DNA from: Azoarcus sp.
GTDB taxonomy: Bacteria; Pseudomonadota; Gammaproteobacteria; Burkholderiales; Rhodocyclaceae
Assembly: GCA_020725025.1 (NCBI GenBank)
Contig: DYFV01000025.1
Location: forward strand, 1 to 63,376
DNA length: 63,376 bases
Direction of reading: 5' to 3'
A model generated the notes under the pieces. It saw only the letters and a program-made list of their open reading frames with translations. It searched no databases and was not told the origin of the DNA. Positions 16,432-26,110 of this stretch are shown piece after piece. Both the position numbers and the translations under genes were made by a program. Within the stretch, counting starts at the first letter, position 1. Each line of letters starts with the position of its first letter.

Positions 16432-17706
16432 ATGCGCCTCCTCCACACCTCCGACTGGCACCTCGGTCAGACGCTGCACGATTTCGACCGGAGCTACGAG
16501 CACCAGCGCTTCCTTGACTGGCTGCTCGACACCATCGACGCCGAGCGGCCCGACGCGCTGCTGGTGGCGGGCGACCTGTTCGACACGGCCAACCCGTCCG
16601 CCGCCGCCCAGCGCCAGCTCTACCGCTTCCTCACCGCGGCGCGGGAGCGGGCGCCGCGGCTTTCGATCGTGCTCGTCGCCGGCAACCACGACTCGCCGGG
16701 CCGGCTGGAGGCGCCGGCGCCCTTCCTCGAGCTTTTCGAGGCGACGGTGATCGGGCATGTGCCGCGCAAGGCGGACCAGTCGATCGACGTGGAGCGGCTG
16801 GTGGTGCCGCTGCGCGACGCCGCCGGCAAGGTCGGGGCGTGGTGCCTGGCGATCCCCTTCCTCCGCCCCTCGGACGTGCCGCGGGTGGAGGGGGCGGACG
16901 ATCCCTACCAGGCGGGGGTGGCCGAGCTCTACCGCCAGGCGCTGGCGGTGGCCCTGGCGCGGCGCGCACCGGGGGAGGCGATCGTGGCGATGGGGCACTG
17001 CCACATGGTGGGCTGCGAGGTGTCGGAGCTCTCGGAGCGGCGCATCGTGGTGGGCGGGGCCGAGGCGCTGCCCACCCGGCTGTTCGACGCGTCGGTCGCC
17101 TACGCCGCCCTCGGGCACCTGCATCTCGCGCAGTCGGTCGGCGGCGCGGCCCATGTCCGCTATTGCGGCAGCCCCCTGCCGCTGTCCTTCGCCGAGCTGA
17201 ACTATCCCCACCAGGTGGTGTGCGTGGATCTCGACGGCGAGCGCGCGGCCGACATCCGCGCCATCCCGGTGCCGCGCAGCGTGCCGCTGCTGCGGGTACC
17301 CGAGCGCCATGCGCCGCTGGACGAGGTGCTCGCCCAGCTCGCGGCGCTAAACGTTTCGGAATTCGCCGACCTGCCGCCCGAGGCCCGGCCCTACCTGGAG
17401 GTGCGGGTGCGCCTCGACGCCCCCGAGCCGGGACTGCGGGCGCGGGTGGAGGCGGCGCTGGAGGGCAAGCCGCTGCGCCTCGCGCGCATCGACCCGGCCT
17501 CCGGGCGCGAGGCGGGCGAGGCGTCCATCGCGGCGGCGCTCTCGCTGGCCGACCTGGACCGGCTCACGCCGGAGACGGTCTTCGCGCGGCTGTGCGAGGA
17601 GCGCATCGGCGCCGAGGCGCCCGACCGGGAGGCGCTCGTCGCGGCGCTGCAGACCGCCTTCCTCGAGCTCGCCATGGACCCGGTGGACAGCGAGGTGCCG
17701 GCATGA
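16432..17706 (+). CDS. sbcD: Exonuclease subunit SbcD (Mre11-like)
   Basis: 424 residues. Phosphodiesterase motifs in order: HTSDWHLGQ (about 5-12), LLVAGDLFDTA, VLVAGNHDS, MGHCHM and LGHLHLAQ, which coordinate two Mn ions. Nuclease half of the SbcCD complex that opens hairpins and processes blocked double-strand ends. ATG 16432 leads directly into the first motif. The stop overlaps the sbcC start (ATGA at 17703-17706), so synthesis is coupled. Confidence 0.97.
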   Translation: MRLLHTSDWHLGQTLHDFDRSYEHQRFLDWLLDTIDAERPDALLVAGDLFDTANPSAAAQRQLYRFLTAARERAPRLSIVLVAGNHDSPGRLEAPAPFLELFEATVIGHVPRKADQSIDVERLVVPLRDAAGKVGAWCLAIPFLRPSDVPRVEGADDPYQAGVAELYRQALAVALARRAPGEAIVAMGHCHMVGCEVSELSERRIVVGGAEALPTRLFDASVAYAALGHLHLAQSVGGAAHVRYCGSPLPLSFAELNYPHQVVCVDLDGERAADIRAIPVPRSVPLLRVPERHAPLDEVLAQLAALNVSEFADLPPEARPYLEVRVRLDAPEPGLRARVEAALEGKPLRLARIDPASGREAGEASIAAALSLADLDRLTPETVFARLCEERIGAEAPDREALVAALQTAFLELAMDPVDSEVPA

Positions 17707-20700
17707 GGATCCTCGCCATCCGCGGCAAGAACCTCGCCTCGCTCGCCGGCGAGTTCGAGGTGGACTTCCAGGCCGGCCCGCTGGCGGACGCAGGCCTCTT
17801 CGCCATCTGCGGCCCGACCGGGGCGGGCAAGAGCACGCTGCTCGACGCCCTCTGCCTCGCCCTCTACGACGACACGCCGCGGCTGCGCGGCGCCGACAGC
17901 CGCGGCGTGGAGCTTCCCGACGTGGGCACGGAGAAGACGTCGCCCAACGACCGGCGCAACCTCCTGCGCCGCGGCTGCGGCGAAGGCTGGGCCGAGGTGG
18001 ATTTCGTGGGCAACGACGGCGTCGCCTACCGCGCCCGCTGGAGCGTGCGCCGCGCCCGCGGAAAGATCGAGGGCAAGCTGCAGCAGAGCGAGATGGCGCT
18101 CGCCCGGCTGCCCGACCTCCAGCCCGTGGGCGGCCACACCAAGGGCGAGGTGCAGCGCGCCGTCGTGGAGCGCATCGGCCTGTCCTTCGAGCAGTTCACC
18201 CGCGCGGTGCTGCTCGCCCAGAACGAGTTCTTCGCCTTCCTCAAGGCCGGCGAGGACGAGCGCGCGGCGCTCCTGCAGACGCTCACCGGCACCGACCGCT
18301 TCGAGCGCATCTCGCGCCGCGCCTTCGAGCGCAACAAGGCCGAGCAGCAGAAGCTCGCCTCCCTGCGCGACCGGCTCGCCGACCAGCAGCCGCTCAGCGC
18401 CGAGGCGCGCGCCGAACACGAGGTCCAACGGAGCGCGACGAAAGCCACGATCGCCGCCCTGGAGGCGCGCGACAAGGCGCTCGCGGCGCGGCTCGCCTGG
18501 TACGAAGAGCTGCAGCGGACGCGAACCCGCGAGGCGGCGGCCGCCGACGCCCTCGAAGCGGCCAAAACCCGCCGGGCCGAGGCGGCCGGGCGGTGCAGCC
18601 TGCTCGCGCGGGTGGAGGCGGTCCAGCCCGCCCGCGCCCTGACCGCCGAGTGCGACCGCCTCGCGGCCGAACGCGAGCGCATTGCCCGGCAGGGCACGGC
18701 GGCCGACGCGGCGGTGACGGCTGCGACCGAGGCGCGAGCCGGGGCCGCGAAACGGCTGGAATCGGCGGCCACGGCGCTTGCCGAGGTCGAAGCCGCCCAG
18801 GCGCGCTTCGCCCCGGCCATCGTGGAGGCCCGCGCGCTCGACACCCAGATCGGCACCCTGGCGCCCCAGCATGAGCGCGCCGTGCGGGCCCTCGACGAAG
18901 CCGCCGGAGCGGCAACGCGGGCGCATGAGGCCATGACGGCCAACGCCGCCGCCTTGCAGGCGCGCGCCACCGAGCTCGCCCAGGCCCAGGCCTGGCTCGC
19001 CGCCCACGCCGGCCTCGCGCCCCTCGCCGAGAGCTGGCAGCGCTGGGATGCTCTCTTCGGCGCCGCCACCGGGGCCCACGCGGAACAGCGGGCCGCCCAG
19101 GCCGACGTCGCGCGCCTGGAAGCCGAGGCGCAAACCCGCGCCCGCGCGCTCGACGAGGCGGCGAGCGCCCAGGCGGCCGCCGCCTCCACCCTGCAGGCGC
19201 GCGCCGCAGCCGCCGCCGAAGCGGACGCGCAGGTGCAACGCTTCGACCTCGATGCCCTCGCCCGCCGGCGCGCCGCCCTCGATGCGCAGCGCGAGCGCCT
19301 TCGGGCCGCGAGCGAGGCCTGGCGCGCGCTGAACGATCACCACGCCCAGCGCGGCGAGCTGGAAACCGAGGCGAAGACGCTCGCCACGAGCACCCGGGAG
19401 GCCGAGGCGCGGCTCGCCGCAACCCGCACCGAGCGCCCCGCCGCCGAGGCGGCCGCCACCGAGGCCGAGCGCGCCTGGCGCGTAGTCTTCGAGGCGACCG
19501 GCGCGAGCGTCGAGGCGCTGCGCGCCCGGCTCGAGCCCGACACCCCCTGCCCCGTCTGCGGCGCCACCGAGCACCCCTACGCGACGCACCACCCCGGGCT
19601 CGACGACGCCCTCGCCCGCCTCACCGAGAACCGCGACGCCCGGCGCAAGGCGGCCGCCGATCTGGACGTGGCGGAACGCACCCTCGCCAATGCCCTCGCC
19701 GAACTCGCCCGCCGCCGGACCCAGCTCGACGCCCGCCTCGCCGCCCTCGCGGAGCAGGCGGCGGGCCTCGACGCGGCGTGGCGCGAGGCTGCCGCCGGCA
19801 TCGCGGCGGAGACGGAAACGACGCCCCCCGTGGAAGCGGCCGAAGTCGCCGCCTGGCTCGCCACCCTCGGCAGCGGGCTCGCCACCGCCCAGCAGCAGCT
19901 CGCCGAGGACGACGCGCGCCAGCGCGAGGCGACCTCGCTGCAGCAGACCGCCCGGCGGGCGCTGGACGCCGCCCGCGAGTCGGCAGAGACGGCCCAGCGG
20001 ACCCTGGCCCAGCGCCAGGCCGATGCCCAGGCCACGGCCGCGGCGCTGAAAGCCGCCGGCGAGACGCAGACCCGCGCCGCCCAGCGCCTCGCGGCGACCC
20101 TGGCACAGCTCGACGCCGCCCATCCCGGCGGCGAGGACTGGCGCGGCGCGTGGGCGACGGACCCCGCCGCCTACCACAGGGCACGCAGCCGCGAAGCCGC
20201 CGCCTGGCTCGAAAAACGGACCGCGGCCGCCACCGCCCAGAACGAGCACGAGCGGCTCGCCACCGAGTCGCGGGGGCTGGCCGAACTGCACCAGCAGGCG
20301 GAATCCCGCCGCGGCGACGCGGCCCGCGCGCTCGCCGAGCTGAACGAGGCGCTGGAAGCGAAGCGCGCTGCCCGCCGCGCCGTCTTCGCCGGCATGGGTC
20401 TTCCACCCGCCACGCCCGAGGCGGCACCCCGCGACGCGGCGCCCCTCGGCGTCGCCGAGATCGAGGCCGCCCTGGCCGAAGCCCTGCGCGTCGCACGCGA
20501 CCGCCAGGCGAGCGAGGCCGAGGCCCTCAAGGCCGCCGAGCAGCGCCTCGCGGCGGAGACCGCGACACGGCGCCAGCTCGCCGAGACCGCCGCGGCACTC
20601 GCGACATCGGCCGAGCAGGCCGCGGCAGCCCTCGCCGACTGGCTCGCCGCCTTCAACGCCCGCGAAGCGGAGCCGGTGGCGCCGGCGGACCTGAACGCCC

Positions 20701-21533
20701 TCCTCGCCCACGACGCGGCCTGGCTCGCCGCCGAGCGCGAGGCCCTCGCCCGGCTCGACACCGCCGTGGCCACCGCCGCCGGCGCGCTGGCCCAGGCCCG
20801 CGAGCAGCGCGAAGCCCACGAGAGCGCCGGCGCCGCCTCCGCGCCGACCGGCGAGGACGCGCCCGAGGACAACCCCGAGTCCCTGCGCGCCGCCCTCGCC
20901 GAGCTCCGCAGGACCATCGACGCGGCCCGCGAGCATCTGGGCGGCATCGAGCTGGCGCTACGCCGCGACGACGACATCCACCGCAAGTCCGCCGAGCTGG
21001 TGGCGGCGATCGCAGCGCAGGAGGCGGCTGCCCGCATCTGGGCCCAGATGAACGATCTCATCGGCTCCGCCGACGGCAAGAAATTCCGCAACTACGCCCA
21101 GCAGATGACCCTGGACATCCTGCTCGCCTACGCCAACGCCCACCTCGATGACCTCGCCCGCCGCTACCGCCTCGAACGCGTCCCGGCGAGCCTCGCCCTG
21201 ATGGTGATCGACCGGGACATGGGCAACGAGCCGCGCTCGGTGCACTCCCTCTCCGGCGGAGAGTCCTTCCTGGTGTCGCTCGCCCTGGCCCTCGGCCTGG
21301 CCTCGCTCTCCTCGCACCGGGTGCGAGTGGAATCCCTCTTCATCGACGAAGGCTTCGGCAGCCTCGACGCCGACACCCTGAGGGTGGCCATGGACGCGCT
21401 CGACAGCCTGCAGGCGATGGGACGGAAGGTGGGGGTGATCTCCCACGTGGAAGAGATGACCGAACGCATCGCGACCCGCATCCGGGTGCAGAAGCTCGCG
21501 GGCGGACAGAGCCGGGTGGAGGTGGTGGGGTGA
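17703..21533 (+). CDS. sbcC: Exonuclease subunit SbcC (Rad50-like ATPase)
   Basis: 1276 residues. Walker A GPTGAGKS (37-44) with a short N-terminal ATPase lobe, then very long Ala/Glu/Arg-rich coiled coils (about 200-1070) interrupted by the zinc hook CPVC (616-619), and a C-terminal lobe with signature LSGGESFLVSLALALG, Walker B SLFIDEGFGSLD and VISHVEEM. Partners SbcD. Extremely alanine-rich (helical arms). ATG 17703 overlaps the sbcD stop. The last bases overlap the next gene's GTG, so a third gene is probably in the operon. Confidence 0.96.
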   Translation: MRILAIRGKNLASLAGEFEVDFQAGPLADAGLFAICGPTGAGKSTLLDALCLALYDDTPRLRGADSRGVELPDVGTEKTSPNDRRNLLRRGCGEGWAEVDFVGNDGVAYRARWSVRRARGKIEGKLQQSEMALARLPDLQPVGGHTKGEVQRAVVERIGLSFEQFTRAVLLAQNEFFAFLKAGEDERAALLQTLTGTDRFERISRRAFERNKAEQQKLASLRDRLADQQPLSAEARAEHEVQRSATKATIAALEARDKALAARLAWYEELQRTRTREAAAADALEAAKTRRAEAAGRCSLLARVEAVQPARALTAECDRLAAERERIARQGTAADAAVTAATEARAGAAKRLESAATALAEVEAAQARFAPAIVEARALDTQIGTLAPQHERAVRALDEAAGAATRAHEAMTANAAALQARATELAQAQAWLAAHAGLAPLAESWQRWDALFGAATGAHAEQRAAQADVARLEAEAQTRARALDEAASAQAAAASTLQARAAAAAEADAQVQRFDLDALARRRAALDAQRERLRAASEAWRALNDHHAQRGELETEAKTLATSTREAEARLAATRTERPAAEAAATEAERAWRVVFEATGASVEALRARLEPDTPCPVCGATEHPYATHHPGLDDALARLTENRDARRKAAADLDVAERTLANALAELARRRTQLDARLAALAEQAAGLDAAWREAAAGIAAETETTPPVEAAEVAAWLATLGSGLATAQQQLAEDDARQREATSLQQTARRALDAARESAETAQRTLAQRQADAQATAAALKAAGETQTRAAQRLAATLAQLDAAHPGGEDWRGAWATDPAAYHRARSREAAAWLEKRTAAATAQNEHERLATESRGLAELHQQAESRRGDAARALAELNEALEAKRAARRAVFAGMGLPPATPEAAPRDAAPLGVAEIEAALAEALRVARDRQASEAEALKAAEQRLAAETATRRQLAETAAALATSAEQAAAALADWLAAFNAREAEPVAPADLNALLAHDAAWLAAEREALARLDTAVATAAGALAQAREQREAHESAGAASAPTGEDAPEDNPESLRAALAELRRTIDAAREHLGGIELALRRDDDIHRKSAELVAAIAAQEAAARIWAQMNDLIGSADGKKFRNYAQQMTLDILLAYANAHLDDLARRYRLERVPASLALMVIDRDMGNEPRSVHSLSGGESFLVSLALALGLASLSSHRVRVESLFIDEGFGSLDADTLRVAMDALDSLQAMGRKVGVISHVEEMTERIATRIRVQKLAGGQSRVEVVG

Positions 21534-22438
21534 GGAACACCATCTATTTCCACGGCGACTGTCTCGACGGCTTCGGCGCGGCTTGGGCCGCGTGGCGCAA
21601 GTTCGGCGACGCGGCGCGCTACATCCCCATGCACTACGGCTTCGCCTGGCAGCCGGACGACGTCCGGGGGCGCGACGTGTTCGTGCTCGACTTCTCCTTT
21701 CCGCCCGAGGAGCTTGCCGCCATGGCGAAGCTCGCGAACTCGGTGACCCAGCTGGACCACCATGTGAGCGCCCGCGACGCCTGGGAAAAGAGCCCGGTTC
21801 ACGCCGACAGGCTCACCGTGCGCTTCGACATGGACAAGTCCGGCGCCCGGCTCGCCTGGGAGCATTTCCACCCGTACGCGCCCCTGCCGCGGGGGATCGC
21901 CCACATCGAGGACCAGGACCTGTGGCGGTTCCGGATCGAGGGGACGCGGGCGTTCTGCCGGGCGCTGCGGCTGCGGCCCTTCGAGTTCGGGGCCTGGGAT
22001 GGGGTGGTGGCGGCGGGCGAGGACGATTGCCGGGCGCTGTACGCCGAGGGCGAGGCGATCGAGCGCTTCCTGGCGGTGGAGGTGGAGCGGCTGGCGCGGA
22101 GCGCGCTGGTGACGGAAGTCCGCCTCGAGGGCGAGGCCGGGCCGGTCGCCGGGCTGGCGGTGAATACCGCGGCCCTCTTCGCGTCCGAGCTCGGGCACGT
22201 GCTGGCGGTGAAGAGCGGCAGCTACGGGCTGGTGTGGCAGTTGGCGGCGGACGGCGAGGTGAAGGCGTCGCTGCGCGCGGCCGGGGCGGTGGACGTGGCG
22301 GCGCTCGCGGCACGCTACGGCGGCGGCGGGCATCGCAACGCGGCGGGGTTCCGGATGGCGTGGGGGCGCTTCGCGCGGGAGGTGCTCAGGCTCCCGGACC
22401 GCAGTCCATCGAGCGGGGATCCGGCGGCGGCCCCTTGA
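21530..22438 (+). CDS. DHH-family phosphoesterase
   Basis: 302 residues from GTG 21530, which overlaps the sbcC stop. Motifs: HGDCLDGFGAAW (metal-binding Asp pair), VLDFSFP, QLDHHVS (the DHH motif), DLWRFR region, and C-terminal DHHA1-type GGGGHRNAAGFRM. Resembles nanoRNase/pAp-phosphatase-like DHH proteins that act on small nucleotides or short oligonucleotides; a role downstream of SbcCD nuclease products fits its operon position but is inference. Convergent with the next gene; the ends overlap by 53 bases. Confidence 0.85.
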   Translation: MRNTIYFHGDCLDGFGAAWAAWRKFGDAARYIPMHYGFAWQPDDVRGRDVFVLDFSFPPEELAAMAKLANSVTQLDHHVSARDAWEKSPVHADRLTVRFDMDKSGARLAWEHFHPYAPLPRGIAHIEDQDLWRFRIEGTRAFCRALRLRPFEFGAWDGVVAAGEDDCRALYAEGEAIERFLAVEVERLARSALVTEVRLEGEAGPVAGLAVNTAALFASELGHVLAVKSGSYGLVWQLAADGEVKASLRAAGAVDVAALAARYGGGGHRNAAGFRMAWGRFAREVLRLPDRSPSSGDPAAAP

Positions 22439-23843
22439 GCAGGGCCTTGTTGAGCACGCGCAGCGCGGTGCGCACGCCCTCCTCCACCACCGGGTGGTAG
22501 TAGGGGAAGCCCAACATCTCGTCCACCGTCAGGCCTTGCTGTACCGACCAGGCGAGGAGATGCCCGATGTGCTCGGCCGCCGGGCCCACCATCTCGGCGC
22601 CGAGGAAGCGGCCGCTGCCGTGCTCGCCGTAGACCCGCAGCACGCCGACGTTCTTCGCCATGACGCGGCTGCGGCCCTGGTCCTCGAAGCTCTCCTCGCC
22701 CACGGCGTAGGTCGCGTTGCGCTCGCACAGCGCCCGGTAGCCCTCCCCCGCGATGGCGATCTGCGGCTCCGAGAACACCACCTCGAGCGGGGTGCGGCGC
22801 CGGTGGGAGCGCACGTCGGGGTAGCGCCCGGCGTTGTCGCCGGCGATGCGCCCGTCGTCGGCGGCCTCGTGGAGCAGCGGGCGGTCCTGGGCGGCGTCGC
22901 CGGCGATGAAGACGTGGGATTCGCCGACACGGCCGGTGTTGCGGCTATGAACCGGGACGCCGCGCTCGTCCAGCGGCAGGCCGGTGCGCTCGAGCTGCAG
23001 GGCGGCGAGGTTGGGGCGGCGGCCGGTGGCGGCGAGCAGCAAGGCGAAGCGATCCTCGTGGGCGGTGCCGCCCTCGGTCCACTTCACCCGTACCCCTTCG
23101 CCATCCCGCGCCACCTCCACGATGTTCGCCTCGTCGTGCAGTGGATACTCGGCAGCGAAAGCCGCGCGGGCCGCGTCCACCGTCCTCGGATCGCCGAGCC
23201 GGGCGATGTTGCCGCCGCGGCCGAAAAGGCGGATGCGCACCCCCAGGCGCGTCAGGGCCTGGGCGAGCTCGAGGCCGATCGCGCCGGTGCCCACCACCGC
23301 CACCGACTCGGGCAGCGTCTTCCAGTAGAAGACGTCGTCGCTGGTGACGAGCCGGTCGCCCAGCGCCTCGCGCCAGCCCTGGGGCACCGCCGGCGCGGTG
23401 CCGACGGCGATCACGATCCGCTGGGCCTCGACGCGGGTGTCCTCGTCCACCATCAGGGTGTGGGCGTCGACGAAGCGGGCCTCGCCGCACAGGCGATGGG
23501 TGGCCGGCCAGCGCGAAACCGCTTCGAGCACGAAGCCGACGAAGCGGTCGCGCTCGGCGGTCACGCGCGCCATCACGGCCTCGCCGTCCACCCGCACCGG
23601 CCCCGCGTGCACGCCGAACACCCCGGCCTCGCGCGCATGGTGGGCCGCTTCCGCTGCGGCGATGAGGAGCTTGCTCGGCATGCAGCCCACCCGCGCGCAG
23701 GTGGTTCCGTAGACGTTCGACTCGATCACCACCAGCGAGTCGGTGTGCTTGCGCGCGGCGCCGTAGGCGGTCATGCCGGCAGTGCCGGCGCCGATGATGG
23801 CGACGTCGACGGCGTGGCGGTTCACGGGCCGCTCCGCCGGCAA
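22386..23843 (-). CDS. FAD-dependent pyridine nucleotide-disulfide oxidoreductase (dihydrolipoyl dehydrogenase-like)
   Basis: 485 residues. Class I flavoprotein disulfide reductase: N-terminal FAD site VAIIGAGTAGMTAYGAA, redox-active pair CARVGCMPSK, NAD site VAVVGTGAIGLELAQ, second FAD site HVFIAGDAAQDRP, and C-terminal active-site dyad YYHPVVEE. Related to dihydrolipoamide dehydrogenase and mercuric reductase. No lipoyl domain and no 2-oxoacid dehydrogenase genes are nearby, so it is unlikely to be the housekeeping enzyme; the substrate disulfide is unknown. Confidence 0.88.
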   Translation of the reverse strand: MPAERPVNRHAVDVAIIGAGTAGMTAYGAARKHTDSLVVIESNVYGTTCARVGCMPSKLLIAAAEAAHHAREAGVFGVHAGPVRVDGEAVMARVTAERDRFVGFVLEAVSRWPATHRLCGEARFVDAHTLMVDEDTRVEAQRIVIAVGTAPAVPQGWREALGDRLVTSDDVFYWKTLPESVAVVGTGAIGLELAQALTRLGVRIRLFGRGGNIARLGDPRTVDAARAAFAAEYPLHDEANIVEVARDGEGVRVKWTEGGTAHEDRFALLLAATGRRPNLAALQLERTGLPLDERGVPVHSRNTGRVGESHVFIAGDAAQDRPLLHEAADDGRIAGDNAGRYPDVRSHRRRTPLEVVFSEPQIAIAGEGYRALCERNATYAVGEESFEDQGRSRVMAKNVGVLRVYGEHGSGRFLGAEMVGPAAEHIGHLLAWSVQQGLTVDEMLGFPYYHPVVEEGVRTALRVLNKALLKGPPPDPRSMDCGPGA

Positions 23844-23859
23844 AGGTCCGCGGTCACCC

Positions 23860-24144
23860 TCAATGCTGCCGGGCCTGTTCCTCGTACGCCGAGGGGCTCA
23901 CCCCGGCATGCCCGAGGAATTCCCGCAGCGTCTTGATGTCCTGCTTGGAGCAGGCGCTGCCGTGGTGCGGCATGTGCAGGAAGCCTTCCGCACGGTTCAG
24001 GACGACACGGAAGCGCGCCCCGTGGGAGGGCTCGATGGTGGCGCCCAGGTGATTGAGCAGCGACTCGACCTCCCGCCAGTGGATGTTGCCGCTGATCGGA
24101 TCCTGGAAGATGGTTCGCAGCTGGTTCAGGTGCTTGTGGCTCAT
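23860..24144 (-). CDS. HicA-like small protein (dsRBD-fold), no HicB partner
   Basis: 94 residues. NIHWREVESLLNHLGATIE and the HGARFRVVLNR...GFLHMPHHGS segment resemble the HicA/YcfA fold, in which a conserved His catalyses mRNA cleavage. The C-terminal helix KQDIKTLREFLGHAGV is typical of a solitary HicA-like family in proteobacteria. No hicB antitoxin gene is adjacent on either side, so a toxin role is doubtful. Monocistronic or co-transcribed with the Mut7-C gene upstream (108-base gap). Confidence 0.7.
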   Translation of the reverse strand: MSHKHLNQLRTIFQDPISGNIHWREVESLLNHLGATIEPSHGARFRVVLNRAEGFLHMPHHGSACSKQDIKTLREFLGHAGVSPSAYEEQARQH

Positions 24145-24252
24145 GATGGCCCCCGCCCTTGATTGACGGCGATCGCGCCGTGCGGCCGGCCGACCCTTCG
24201 GCCATACCGAAGAATGTGACTTGGTGCCTTCCCGCGCGTTCCGCCCCGGCGC

Positions 24253-24996
24253 TCAAGGGGCGGCGCCGACCGAAGCCAGCACCTGCACCATGTGCTGGTA
24301 GTGGGAGCCCTCCCAGAACACGCGCCCACATACGTCGCAGGTGGTGAAGCGCGCGTAGCGCTCACGCACCTTCGGCGGCACGCGCGGACGCGCAAGCGCC
24401 GGTTCGAGCGGGCGCAACGGGGCGTTGCAATGCAAGCATAGTATGAAAGGCCGCGCGCTGCGCGCGAGGTCCAGCCGGTCGAAGATCTCCCGGAACTGGT
24501 GCTCGGATTTGAGCGCCCGCACGTAGCAGCCGTGGGTGACCTCACGGCGCTTGAGGAGCTCGCGGTCGCGGGTGAGCACGATGCGCCCCTCCCGCGCCGA
24601 GATCTCCGCGATGTCGCGGTCGGCGAAGTCGTTCTCGTAGAGGGTGTCGAAGCCCGCCATGCGCAGCAGGTGCGCGAGCCCGCCGAGATGGGCGTCGGCC
24701 ACGAAGCGGGTTACCCGCAGCGGATGCTCGCGCACCCGCAGGAGCGGCGTCACGTCGAGCGCCTCGAACTTGGGATAGACCGAGACCCGGTCGCCTTCCC
24801 GCAGGATCCGGTCGAAGCCCACCGACTCGCCGTTCACCAGCACCAGCTCCACCTCGGTGTGAGGCACGCCGAGTGCCTCGATCATGTGCTTGGTGGTGGC
24901 CGCCCGGGCGCAGGGGCTCTCGAACTCGCGCCGGCGCCGCGCCGGGGGGAGGAAATCGTTCAGCTCCTCGTAGAAGCGGAAGGTCGCGGTCACCAT
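24253..24996 (-). CDS. Mut7-C ubiquitin/RNase (PIN-like) domain protein
   Basis: 247 residues with the characteristic fusion: an N-terminal ubiquitin-like domain (about 1-80, FRFYEELNDFLP and VLVNGESVGFDRILREGDRV) and a C-terminal Mut7-C PIN-like RNase domain (about 95-240, FVADAHLGGLAHLLRMAGFDT, IVLTRDRELL). A zinc ribbon at the end has Cys in ILCLHC and TTCDVCGRVFW. Possibly an RNase or tRNA/rRNA processing factor. Neighbour of another potential RNase, the HicA-like protein. Confidence 0.9.
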   Translation of the reverse strand: MVTATFRFYEELNDFLPPARRRREFESPCARAATTKHMIEALGVPHTEVELVLVNGESVGFDRILREGDRVSVYPKFEALDVTPLLRVREHPLRVTRFVADAHLGGLAHLLRMAGFDTLYENDFADRDIAEISAREGRIVLTRDRELLKRREVTHGCYVRALKSEHQFREIFDRLDLARSARPFILCLHCNAPLRPLEPALARPRVPPKVRERYARFTTCDVCGRVFWEGSHYQHMVQVLASVGAAP

Positions 24997-25014
24997 CGCC
25001 CGGCGGCACGCGGT

Positions 25015-25533
25015 TCAGCGATAGCCGGGGGGTGGAGGCGGCGGCGTGCCGGGCGGCGGCGGTGGCGGCATGCCGCGAGACCTGGGCGCGGCGCGCGTCT
25101 CGTAGCGTCCGTAGACCGGGACGCGGTGCCCGCTCGCGTACATGCACTGCTGGTAGGCGAAATCGTAGCGGCGCTGGGCACCGCGGGCCGACGTCTCCGC
25201 AGCCCCGGCGCCGGCCGCGCTGCCGAGCAGCAGTCCCGCACCGGCCCCGACCCCTGCCCCGCGCCCGCCGTCGATGGCCGCGCCGGCCGCCGCGCCGATG
25301 ACCGTGCCCACCACCGCGCTGGTCACGCCGCTGTCGCTGGCGTACTGGCCCGCGCTGCGCCCGCCGATCTGGTCCTGGGCGTATTGGCGGCACTGGAAAT
25401 CGTCGCCCCGGAACTCGTCGAAGCTCTTTCCGGTGCCCGGCAGCACCAGCATGCTGGGACCGGTCGGCACCGAGACGCAGCCGGCGGCGAGGCAGGCCGC
25501 CGCGAGCGGAACGAGCTTGCTTGCTGTGAGCAT
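25015..25533 (-). CDS. Glycine-zipper lipoprotein
   Basis: 172 residues. Signal peptide with lipobox LAAGC (Cys at 19) predicts an outer or inner membrane lipoprotein. The middle (about 70-112) is a glycine zipper, SAVVGTVIGAAAGAAIDGG and following Gly/Ala repeats. A FAYQQCMYASGHRVP block follows, and a Pro-rich tail ends the protein. Similar YMGG/glycine-zipper proteins are cell-envelope components of unknown function. Confidence 0.85.
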   Translation of the reverse strand: MLTASKLVPLAAACLAAGCVSVPTGPSMLVLPGTGKSFDEFRGDDFQCRQYAQDQIGGRSAGQYASDSGVTSAVVGTVIGAAAGAAIDGGRGAGVGAGAGLLLGSAAGAGAAETSARGAQRRYDFAYQQCMYASGHRVPVYGRYETRAAPRSRGMPPPPPPGTPPPPPPGYR

Positions 25534-25546
25534 GATGGGGGCTCCG

Positions 25547-25996
25547 TCAGCGTGGCGGTGTCGGGGAGACGCGCTCCCAGCCGCCGGGGCATTCCTTCAC
25601 GTAGGGGTAATAACCGTCCGGGTCGTAGCAGTAGTACCAGTAGGCTTCGGCGGGCGGCTCGGGATCCCGCTCGATGTAGACCGGCGGTGGCGCGGACCGG
25701 ATCACGACCGGCGGCGGGTAGTAGTACGGCGGCGGCCAATACCACAGCGGCGCGCCGATGAAGAGTCCGAAATGGCTGCGGCCGCGACCGCGGCGATGCA
25801 CCGGGTATGCGCGTCCGTCATGATGGAAGGGCTTGAACTTGCCCCGATGGTGTCCATGCCCGTCATAGCGGGGCTTGTAGGCATCATGGTCCCGGAAGTG
25901 ATGGCCGCCTCCACGTCCTCGATCCGCCCACGCCGTGTCGGCCGCCAGGGGGCCGAGGGCGAAGGCCGCTGCGAGCACGAACTTCAACCACTTCAT
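25547..25996 (-). CDS. Secreted His/Gly/Pro-Tyr-rich protein
   Basis: 149 residues from ATG 25996. Signal peptide about 1-24 (ending ADTAWA). Then a basic His/Gly-rich stretch (GGGHHFRDHD, HGHHRGKFKPFHH), a hydrophobic Trp/Tyr/Pro segment (FIGAPLWYWPPPYYYPPP), and a conserved ending YWYYCYDPDGYYPYVKECPG found in many proteobacterial hypothetical proteins. The His-rich part may bind metals; unproven. 13 bases before the lipoprotein gene, so likely co-transcribed. Confidence 0.8.
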   Translation of the reverse strand: MKWLKFVLAAAFALGPLAADTAWADRGRGGGHHFRDHDAYKPRYDGHGHHRGKFKPFHHDGRAYPVHRRGRGRSHFGLFIGAPLWYWPPPYYYPPPVVIRSAPPPVYIERDPEPPAEAYWYYCYDPDGYYPYVKECPGGWERVSPTPPR

Positions 25997-26110
25997 GGCC
26001 GTCTCCTCGCCGCCGGGCGGATGCTGCCGCCCGCGCACCTGTCGAACAGACCATCCGTGGTGGGCGAAATTCCCATTGAATCGTGAGCGTTCGTCTCGGT
26101 GCGGCGAGGC

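Noticed and set aside
17391..20936. 1181-residue minus-strand frame opposite sbcC
   Set aside because: Mirror of the alanine-rich coiled-coil coding sequence; Gly/Leu/Arg noise.
22386..23843. Housekeeping dihydrolipoamide dehydrogenase (lpd)
   Set aside because: No pyruvate or 2-oxoglutarate dehydrogenase genes are near and no lipoyl domain is fused.
23860..24996. HicAB toxin-antitoxin module
   Set aside because: No HicB-like gene on either side.
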